From CAZOKH01 sp964580315 (GTDB lineage: Bacteria > Chloroflexota > Anaerolineae > Anaerolineales > Anaerolineaceae), in contig CAZOKH010000117.1 of the NCBI GenBank assembly GCA_964580315.1, positions 1 to 7,753 on the forward strand: a stretch of DNA of 7,753 nt, read 5' to 3'. The notes beneath the pieces were generated by a model. That model made no database searches, was not told where the DNA came from, and saw only the letters and a list, made by a program, of their open reading frames with translations. Below, one piece after another: positions 1 through 5,258 of this stretch. Position numbers and translations under genes: made by a program. How positions within the stretch are numbered: position 1 is the stretch's first letter; every line of letters starts with the position of its first letter.

Positions 1-951
1 GGTTTGCAGCGACAAGGCTCTTTCTTCCACTGCCCGAAACAGGCGCGCGTTCACGATGGAGATGGACGCATAATCGGCAACCAATTCCATCATGCGCTGC
101 TCATCAGGGGTAAAAGCCACGGGCTTTTTGCGCATCACAGCCAGCAAACCAATCACCAGTTTTTGAGCTTTCACCGGCACAATCATCACCGATTCACCCA
201 GGTTTGCAATTTTGAACTTTTTCACCGCCTCGCCGCTCAGGCAAAGAGGCTTACCCGAAACCGCCACCTGTCCTCCCACCTCATCATCCCAGGGGCTGTT
301 GAGACGGGCTTTATAAGATGCGGGTAAATTGCGCTGCGCTGAAAGGAGAAATTTTCTTTTCGATTCATCCCACAGCAAAAACCATCCATAATCCGACCAG
401 GTTACATGAGCAGCGCCGTCCAATATTTTTTCAAACAACAACGTCTGATCGGTGGTGGAAACCACAATTTTGCCAATGTCATACAGCGTGGTCAATTCCA
501 ACACACGCTGCTGAAGTTCCTGGTTGGCTTTTTGAAACTGGGCAGCCAGGCGGTCGCGCTCGCGCCGGGCATGTACCTGTTCGAGCACACGCTCAACCAC
601 GTGAATGATCTCCGCTTCGCGCATGGGATATTGCAGATAATCAGCGGCGCCCAGGCGAAAAGCCTGGATGATATCTTTTTCCGCCCCGCTGCGCGCCACC
701 ACAATCACCGGCGCCTGCACACCCTGCGCCGAACAGGCGGCAATCAGGTCTTTGCCACTCAGGCCCGGCAGGCTCAAATCAACAATAATCACATCAGGGG
801 GATTCTTGCGCACGCGCGCAATTGCCGTGGCAGCATTCATGGCCAGTTCGGTGCGGTAACCCACTGCCTCTAATGCCTGATGGGCCAGAAGATCGCTGAT
901 TTCCGGATTGTCTTCAACAACCAGAATTAAATCTGTGCGTTGCGCGGTCAT
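1..951 (-). CDS. Response regulator receiver + GAF domain protein (partial, C-terminus beyond window)
   Basis: Reading the minus strand from the ATG at 951-949, the frame stays open to base 1, giving 317 residues with no stop, so the gene continues outside the window. An in-frame TAA (957-955) lies two codons upstream, which fixes the start. Residues about 8-122 are a CheY-like receiver: acidic pocket E13-D14 in VVEDN, phospho-acceptor D58 in IIVDLSLPG, then FRLGAADYL near 98-106. The conserved Thr/Ser of strand 4 is Ala (A86) and the usual Lys before Pro is Tyr (Y108), so signalling by the standard switch is doubtful. Residues about 122-155 are charged and heptad-like, probably a coiled coil. 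Residues about 150-312 resemble a GAF domain (TTLYDIGKIV start, ADYASISIVNARLF end), a small-ligand or protein sensing fold. The output domain, if any, is not visible, so it could be a hybrid regulator, a kinase or a cyclase. Cytoplasmic. Divergent from htrA. Confidence 0.88.
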   Translation of the reverse strand, partial: MTAQRTDLILVVEDNPEISDLLAHQALEAVGYRTELAMNAATAIARVRKNPPDVIIVDLSLPGLSGKDLIAACSAQGVQAPVIVVARSGAEKDIIQAFRLGAADYLQYPMREAEIIHVVERVLEQVHARRERDRLAAQFQKANQELQQRVLELTTLYDIGKIVVSTTDQTLLFEKILDGAAHVTWSDYGWFLLWDESKRKFLLSAQRNLPASYKARLNSPWDDEVGGQVAVSGKPLCLSGEAVKKFKIANLGESVMIVPVKAQKLVIGLLAVMRKKPVAFTPDEQRMMELVADYASISIVNARLFRAVEERALSLQT

Positions 952-970
952 ATCTTAACAATCATAGCAT
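952..970 (-). promoter_or_regulatory. Extended -10 promoter, probably leaderless, for the receiver-GAF gene
   Basis: On the minus strand, TGC-TATGAT (969-961) is an extended -10 element lying nine bases before the ATG at 951. Transcription would start about 954, leaving almost no 5' leader. No Shine-Dalgarno sequence is visible between the element and the ATG. The -35 position (989-984, ACCACA) is poor, which extended -10 promoters tolerate. This is inferred from motif and spacing only. Confidence 0.45.
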
Positions 971-1048
971 GGAAGACTGAAAATGTGGTTATCGGGTCAT
1001 CTTTTTGCAAACTGGTTGTTAACTTTTCATCAAAACCCGAAATCATGC

Positions 1049-1078
1049 TTGACTTTGGTATGCTGCTGTGAATACAAT
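1049..1078 (+). promoter_or_regulatory. Sigma-70-type promoter for htrA
   Basis: TTGACT (1049-1054) and TACAAT (1073-1078) are separated by 18 bases, a good match to a housekeeping promoter. Transcription would begin about 1085, giving a leader of roughly 24 bases before the ATG at 1109. The rest of the 157-base divergent region (952-1108) is AT-rich and shows no other clear element. Confidence 0.55.
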
Positions 1079-1108
1079 GATAAATAATGGGTTTGTTGAG
1101 CATTTAAA

Positions 1109-2299
1109 ATGACGAGAAAATTTTCCAATATTCTGATACTGCTTTTGGCATTACTGGTATTCTCTTTGGCCTGTCAGGTTTCTTATTCGCTGCCAAATGA
1201 TTCAGCACGTGCCACACAGGCAACCGCCGCCCCGCAATTCCTCATCAAAACCGCCACTCTAACCTCCCCCGATCAATTGCCTGACCCGTCAGATATCCAA
1301 CTGATCGAGTCGCGCGACGAAGTATTGGTGGCCTTATACAAACGAGTTAACCCCAGCGTGGTGCTTATTCAAACCCTCACCGATTACGGGCAGGGAGCGG
1401 GTTCCGGTTTTCTCTATGACAGCCAGGGACACATTGTCACCAACTATCATGTCATTGAAGGCGCCACAGATATTGAAGTGCATTTCCCAACCGGCGTGAA
1501 AACGCGCGGAGCCGTCATTGCCACCGATCTGGATTCTGACCTGGCAGTGATCAAAGTTGACCAGTTGCCCGACGGCATTTCACCGCTGCTGCTGGGCGAC
1601 TCTGACCTGCTCCAGGTGGGTCAAACCGTAATCGCCATTGGCAACCCCTTCGGCCTCGACAGTACCATGACGGTGGGGATTGTCTCAGCCAAGGGGCGCA
1701 CGCTGGAATCCTTCCGCGATGCCCCTGACGGCGGCGTTTTTTCAGCAGGAGATCTCATTCAGACCGACGCCGCCATTAACCCGGGCAATTCAGGCGGGCC
1801 GCTGCTGAACCTTGCTGGAGAAGTCGTGGGCATCAATCGCGCCATTCAAACCCAGTCTTCCCTGTATGAATCCCCCGCCAACAGCGGCGTAGCTTTCACC
1901 ATCTCTTCCAACATCATCCGCAGGGTGGTGCCTTCGTTGATTGAAAAAGGCAGCTATGATTACCCCTACCTGGGTGTGGTTGCCAAAGAAGAATTGACCC
2001 TGCTGGAACAGGAAGTGCTGGGCATCACCTACCCGGTGGGAGCCTACGTGCTTCAAACCACCACCAACGGTCCCGCCCAGAAAGCCGGTTTGCGCGGCGG
2101 CACAACCGATTCATCCATCCCTGGTCTGCCCCTGGGGGGCGATCTGATTATTGCCGTAGATGGTCAGCCGGTGCGCGTCTTTGCCGATTTGCTGGCTTAC
2201 TTGATGAAACAAAAAAGTCCGGGCGAATCCATCACCCTGACCGTCATCCGTGAAAATCAACAACAGGAGGTACAAATTACCCTGGAAAAACGCCCCTGA
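1109..2299 (+). CDS. htrA: HtrA/DegP-family trypsin-like serine protease with one PDZ domain
   Basis: A 396-residue envelope serine protease of the HtrA family, which degrades misfolded exported proteins. Residues about 8-21 are a hydrophobic N-terminal segment ending in SLAC (C22). It could be a signal anchor or a weak lipoprotein signal, since the lipobox has Ser at -3. Residues 23-80 are a low-complexity linker. The chymotrypsin-fold domain spans about 83-280 with the triad H114 (TNYHVIEGA), D144 (DLDSDLAV) and S228 in GNSGG (226-230). GNPFGL (178-183) and GVAFTI (260-265) are further family motifs. One PDZ domain covers about 286-393, including YLGV, GPAQKAGL and GGDLIIAVDGQPV. The length is usual for single-PDZ DegS/HtrA-type proteins. 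An in-frame TGA at 1097 with no other start between makes 1109 the start. The Shine-Dalgarno match is weak (GAG, about 8 bases upstream). It is followed after 43 bases by the eRF1-like gene, with no terminator between, so co-transcription is likely. Confidence 0.95.
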   Translation: MTRKFSNILILLLALLVFSLACQVSYSLPNDSARATQATAAPQFLIKTATLTSPDQLPDPSDIQLIESRDEVLVALYKRVNPSVVLIQTLTDYGQGAGSGFLYDSQGHIVTNYHVIEGATDIEVHFPTGVKTRGAVIATDLDSDLAVIKVDQLPDGISPLLLGDSDLLQVGQTVIAIGNPFGLDSTMTVGIVSAKGRTLESFRDAPDGGVFSAGDLIQTDAAINPGNSGGPLLNLAGEVVGINRAIQTQSSLYESPANSGVAFTISSNIIRRVVPSLIEKGSYDYPYLGVVAKEELTLLEQEVLGITYPVGAYVLQTTTNGPAQKAGLRGGTTDSSIPGLPLGGDLIIAVDGQPVRVFADLLAYLMKQKSPGESITLTVIRENQQQEVQITLEKRP

Positions 2300-2330
2300 A
2301 AAGGGACGTCAGTTATTCAACCGTTTCAGA

Positions 2331-2336
2331 AAGGAG
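2331..2336 (+). promoter_or_regulatory. Strong Shine-Dalgarno site of the eRF1-like gene
   Basis: AAGGAG lies six bases before the ATG at 2343. It supports this start and is the best ribosome binding site among the plus-strand genes here. Confidence 0.75.
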
Positions 2337-2342
2337 TGAAAG

Positions 2343-3443
2343 ATGTTCTCTGAAAAAGACCTGCAGGAATTAATCCAGATAAATGCACCCGAACAGGTCC
2401 TGAGCGTGTATTTGAACACTGAACCCTCCAAAGGAAACGCCGATGCCTATCGGTTGCGTTTACGAACGATGCTAAAAAACATCACTCTCACTGAAGACGC
2501 TGCCGCCATTGAGCGATTTTTCAATCAAGACTATGACTGGAATGGCCGCAGCGTTGCGCTTTTCTCCTGCACAGCACAAAAATTCTTCCGCGCATATCCA
2601 CTGGCAATCCCGGTTTATGACCAGGTTTATGTCGGTGACTATCCCTTTGTAAAAGAACTAACCCGCCTATTGGACACTTATGGCGGTTATGGGGTTGTGA
2701 TTGTTGACAAACAGGGAGCGCGTTTCTTCAGCTTTCACCTGGGAGAATTGACCGAACAGGACGGCTACCTGGGTGAGCCGGTAAAACATGTCAAGCGCGG
2801 CGGGGCGTCCAGCTTCCCCGGCAGACGAGGCGGTGTTGCCGGGCGCACTCAAAAAACTGAAGAACTTGTCGACCGCAACCGTAAAGATATTGTGGAATCA
2901 GCCACCCACTTTTTTGAAGTAAATCATACTCGCCGCATTCTAATCGGCGGGACAGAAGAGACTATTGTCTCATTTCGCAGCCAGCTTCCCAAAGCCTGGC
3001 AAAGCCTGGTGTACGGAACCTTTTCGATTGCCATGAGCGCGCCGCATGATGAGGTGCTGCAGCACGCGCTTGAAATTGGCATGCAGGCCGAACGCGAGCG
3101 CGAAGCGCGTATGGTATCGCAATTGATCACTTCAGCCGCCAAGGGACAAAATGCCGTGATGGGGGTGTCAGCCATCCTTTCGGCGCTGCAAGACGGGCGT
3201 ATTCAAACCCTGGTGCTGGCCGAAGGCTATAAAAGCCCCGGACGCATTTGTCCGGTCTGCCATTACATGACCGTTCAAGAAACAGATGTTTGCCCCAAAT
3301 GCAACCACCCCCTGCACCCCACCAACGATGTGATTGAACCCGCCGTCAGCAGAACCCTGCGCATGGGCGGCGAGGTGGAAGTGGTGATGACCAACCCTGA
3401 ACTGGTGCGCAGCGGCGGCGTGGGCGCCCTGTTGCGATACTGA
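2343..3443 (+). CDS. Bacterial eRF1/Vms1-like (baeRF / VLRF1-type) protein
   Basis: A 366-residue protein with the layout of archaeal-eukaryotic release factor relatives found in bacteria, a group proposed to act in ribosome rescue or peptidyl-tRNA hydrolysis. Residues 1-110 form an N-terminal domain starting with the family-typical VLSVYLNTEP (19-28). Residues about 115-235 match eRF1 domain 2: a beta strand (GVVIVDKQGARFF), then a glycine/arginine loop GRRGGVAGR (160-168), then a charged helix (KTEELVDRNRKDIVE). At the position of the catalytic GGQ of eRF1 this protein reads GGV (163-165). Residues about 236-366 match domain 3: AVMGVSAILSALQDGRIQTLVL (271-292, given here as a range with its ends), then AEGY and a zinc motif C303-x2-C306 ... 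C317-x2-C320. The second half of domain 3 ends with a Gly-rich tail. Cytoplasmic, no signal peptide. The exact baeRF subfamily cannot be settled without a profile search. Probably in an operon with htrA. Confidence 0.8.
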   Translation: MFSEKDLQELIQINAPEQVLSVYLNTEPSKGNADAYRLRLRTMLKNITLTEDAAAIERFFNQDYDWNGRSVALFSCTAQKFFRAYPLAIPVYDQVYVGDYPFVKELTRLLDTYGGYGVVIVDKQGARFFSFHLGELTEQDGYLGEPVKHVKRGGASSFPGRRGGVAGRTQKTEELVDRNRKDIVESATHFFEVNHTRRILIGGTEETIVSFRSQLPKAWQSLVYGTFSIAMSAPHDEVLQHALEIGMQAEREREARMVSQLITSAAKGQNAVMGVSAILSALQDGRIQTLVLAEGYKSPGRICPVCHYMTVQETDVCPKCNHPLHPTNDVIEPAVSRTLRMGGEVEVVMTNPELVRSGGVGALLRY

Positions 3444-3461
3444 CCCCCTTTTAAAACTTTA

Positions 3462-3493
3462 CTCCCCCGTTTTAAAAACTCAAAACGGGGGAG
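3462..3493. terminator. Bidirectional hairpin terminator between convergent genes
   Basis: A perfect 12-base-pair stem: CTCCCCCGTTTT (3462-3473) pairs with AAAACGGGGGAG (3482-3493) around an 8-base loop. It sits between the stops of the eRF1-like gene (3443) and the convergent nitroreductase (3509). On the plus strand the stem carries four T on its 5' arm and is followed by ATTCATT. On the minus strand it is followed by TAAAGTTTT. Its position and strength suggest it serves both transcripts. Confidence 0.85.
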
Positions 3494-3508
3494 ATTCATT
3501 CAGCAGAT

Positions 3509-4012
3509 TTACCACTCGTTATAATGCACAAAATCGGCGCGGTAACGGTCTACCTTGGGCTGCTTGCCGCGCGGATAACCCAGCGCCACCAGCGAAAGCG
3601 GGGTGATTTCTTCCGGCAGGTTAAGCAGTTTGCGCAACCCCTCCATGCGCTCCTGGTTCGGGTAAATTGCCAGCCACACACCGCCCAGACCGCCGGCGTG
3701 CGCCGCCAGCAGCAAATTCTGGGTGGCGGCAGCGCAGTCTTGCACCCAGTATTTTGGCTGCTTTTCGGTATTACCGCAAACCGCCACGGCTGCCGGGGCC
3801 TCTTTCAACATATTTGACCAGGGATGAAATCGGGGAATGGTCTCCAACTTTGCACGATCAGTAATAACCACAAAACGCCACGGCTGCACATTGTCCGCCG
3901 AGGGCGCATACATGGCAGCACACAAAATCGCTTCCAGTTCTTCCTGGGGAATCGCATCCGGTAGAAAATGCCGCACACTGCGCCGGGTTAATAAAGCCTC
4001 AAGAGCATCCAT
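3509..4012 (-). CDS. Nitroreductase family FMN-dependent oxidoreductase
   Basis: A 167-residue flavoprotein of the nitroreductase fold, which uses FMN and NAD(P)H to reduce nitro compounds, quinones or other unknown acceptors; the substrate cannot be read from sequence. Visible motifs: RRSVRHF (10-16), the N-terminal FMN-phosphate-binding signature; APSADNVQPWRFVV (36-49), a flavin-contacting region; a Gly-rich AGGLGGVWLAIYP (106-118) near the isoalloxazine ring; and ALGYPRGKQP (143-152) at the C-terminal signature. Length is normal for the small members of the family, which work as cytoplasmic homodimers. The chosen start is the ATG at 4012, which begins directly before the conserved domain and has a GGAGGC ribosome binding site; a longer frame to a TTG at 4084 adds 24 residues without family similarity and runs across the likely promoter. 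It is convergent with the eRF1-like gene and divergent from the chelatase locus, so it is probably a single-gene unit. Confidence 0.92.
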   Translation of the reverse strand: MDALEALLTRRSVRHFLPDAIPQEELEAILCAAMYAPSADNVQPWRFVVITDRAKLETIPRFHPWSNMLKEAPAAVAVCGNTEKQPKYWVQDCAAATQNLLLAAHAGGLGGVWLAIYPNQERMEGLRKLLNLPEEITPLSLVALGYPRGKQPKVDRYRADFVHYNEW

Positions 4013-4015
4013 TTT

Positions 4016-4021
4016 GCCTCC
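4016..4021 (-). promoter_or_regulatory. Shine-Dalgarno site deciding the nitroreductase start
   Basis: On the minus strand GGAGGC lies three bases before the ATG at 4012. It favours this start over the upstream TTG at 4084. Confidence 0.7.
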
Positions 4022-4049
4022 ACTATTTCCGGTTGAAATTATATTATGA

Positions 4050-4076
4050 ATTATATCGAGATTATTCTGTGGTAAA
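4050..4076 (-). promoter_or_regulatory. Possible promoter of the nitroreductase gene
   Basis: On the minus strand a perfect -10 TATAAT occurs at 4055-4050, with a second copy at 4043-4038. The nearest -35-like hexamer, TTTACC (4076-4071), is only 15 bases away, and the 17-base position reads AGTTTA, so the -35 is weak. The region is strongly AT-rich. Motif-based inference. Confidence 0.4.
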
Positions 4077-4113
4077 CTAAGCAAACACTAGCAATTTATT
4101 TCTATCCAATAAC

Positions 4114-4130
4114 ACCGGTTTAGTCCGGTT
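4114..4130. repeat. Short inverted repeat with tandem CCGGTT motifs upstream of the chelatase gene
   Basis: ACCGG (4114-4118) and CCGGT (4125-4129) form a 5-bp inverted repeat with a 6-base spacer. The same bases also give two direct CCGGTT copies (4115-4120, 4125-4130), and a third CCGGTT lies at 4029-4034 beside the nitroreductase start. It could be an operator or a short hairpin in the leader. No clear sigma-70 promoter is visible for the plus-strand gene in the 139-base divergent region 4013-4151. Confidence 0.3.
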
Positions 4131-4151
4131 AACAAGGGAATACAAATCACC

Positions 4152-5258
4152 ATGCCTGTTATTTATCCGTTTACCGCCATTGTCGGTCAAGACCGCATGC
4201 GCCGCGCCCTCATCCTCAACGCAGTCGATCCGCGCATCGGCGGCGTCTTGATCCGCGGTGAGCGCGGCACAGCCAAATCAACTGCGGCGCGCGCCCTGGC
4301 AGCCCTGCTGCCCGATGTAAAGGTGGTTTCAGACTGCCGTTTTGGCTGCGATCCTGATGAACCCAGCACCTGGTGCACCGAATGCCGCGAACGCGTACAA
4401 AATGGTGAAGTACTTCCCGTATCCAGCCGCCCCACGCCCTTCATCAACCTGCCGGTTTCAGCCACCGAAGACCGCGTGGTGGGCACCCTCGACATCGAAA
4501 AAGCCATTCAAAAAGGCGAACGCCGCTTTGAACCCGGCGTGCTGGCTGCCGCCAATCGCGGCTTGCTCTATATTGATGAAGTGAACCTGCTGGATGATCA
4601 CGTGGTGGATGTGCTGCTCGATTCAGCCGCCATGGGCATGAACATCATCGAACGCGAAGGCATTTCCTTCAGCCATCCGGCGCGCTTCATCCTGGTGGGC
4701 ACCATGAACCCCGAAGAGGGCGACCTGCGCCCGCAGCTTCTCGACCGTTTTGCTCTTTCTGTTGACATTCACGGCATTCGCAACGCACGCGAGCGGGTGC
4801 AAATCATGGAACGCAACCTGGCTTTTGAAAGCAATCCTGAGGCTTTCCGCAATGAATGGGAACCAATGGAAAAAGAGCTTTCTTCAAAAATTGAAAAAGC
4901 CCGCAGCCTGGTGAACAAAGTTACCTACACCAGCCGCGACCTGGTGACCATTGCCAGACTGACCGCTTCGCTCAATGTTGAAGGTCACCGTTCTGACCTG
5001 GTCATTCTCAAAGCAGCCCGCACGCAGGCCGCCTTTGAAGGCCGCAAAGCCATCTCCGATCTGGATATCGCCCTGGCAGCCGAACTGGCGCTGCCGCACC
5101 GCCTCAAACACGGCCCTCTGCAGCAGCAAGATATCAGTTTTGATCAACTTGCCGAACGCATTGATCAGCTTCAGGGACAGGAAAGCCTGAGTGGAGACAG
5201 CAAACCCAGCGATGCCGATGAAGGTGAGGCTGTGGAGCAAAAAAAAAATAGCGGCTGA
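4152..5258 (+). CDS. chlI: ChlI-like AAA+ ATPase subunit of a Mg/Co chelatase (zero-frame product of a chlD-type gene)
   Basis: A 368-residue AAA+ ATPase of the ChlI/BchI group, which couples ATP hydrolysis to metal insertion into tetrapyrroles by a large ChlH/CobN subunit. It starts with the family-typical FTAIVGQDRMRRAL. Walker A is GERGTAKST (36-44); Walker B is LLYIDEVNLLDD (138-149, D142-E143); sensor 1 lies in GTMNPEEGDLRPQLLDRF (183-200); sensor 2 region is GHRSDLVILKAAR (278-290). A cysteine set C62-x3-C66-x8-C75-x2-C78 follows Walker A and looks like a metal site. The C-terminal 25 residues are an acidic linker ending QKKNSG at a TGA (5256-5258), just after a run of ten A. The VWA frame overlaps this end by 68 bases. 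The family often has AAA+ and VWA in one chain, so this ORF may be both a free small subunit and the N-terminal half of a larger protein. The ribosome binding site is poor (AAGGGA, 12 bases before ATG). No large subunit gene is present in the window. Confidence 0.9.
   Translation: MPVIYPFTAIVGQDRMRRALILNAVDPRIGGVLIRGERGTAKSTAARALAALLPDVKVVSDCRFGCDPDEPSTWCTECRERVQNGEVLPVSSRPTPFINLPVSATEDRVVGTLDIEKAIQKGERRFEPGVLAAANRGLLYIDEVNLLDDHVVDVLLDSAAMGMNIIEREGISFSHPARFILVGTMNPEEGDLRPQLLDRFALSVDIHGIRNARERVQIMERNLAFESNPEAFRNEWEPMEKELSSKIEKARSLVNKVTYTSRDLVTIARLTASLNVEGHRSDLVILKAARTQAAFEGRKAISDLDIALAAELALPHRLKHGPLQQQDISFDQLAERIDQLQGQESLSGDSKPSDADEGEAVEQKKNSG

Noticed and set aside
4..873. Plus-strand ORFs in the first 870 bases
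   Set aside because: They lie opposite the receiver-GAF gene, whose continuous minus-strand frame shows clear domain motifs; the plus ORFs are His/Arg-rich shadows.
1125..1177. HtrA as a firm lipoprotein
   Set aside because: The Cys at residue 22 follows S-L-A, lacking the usual Leu at -3, so a simple signal anchor is equally likely.
4013..4084. Longer nitroreductase start at TTG 4084 (24 extra residues)
   Set aside because: The added residues do not resemble the family, the segment covers the probable -10 element, and the ATG at 4012 has a GGAGG site.
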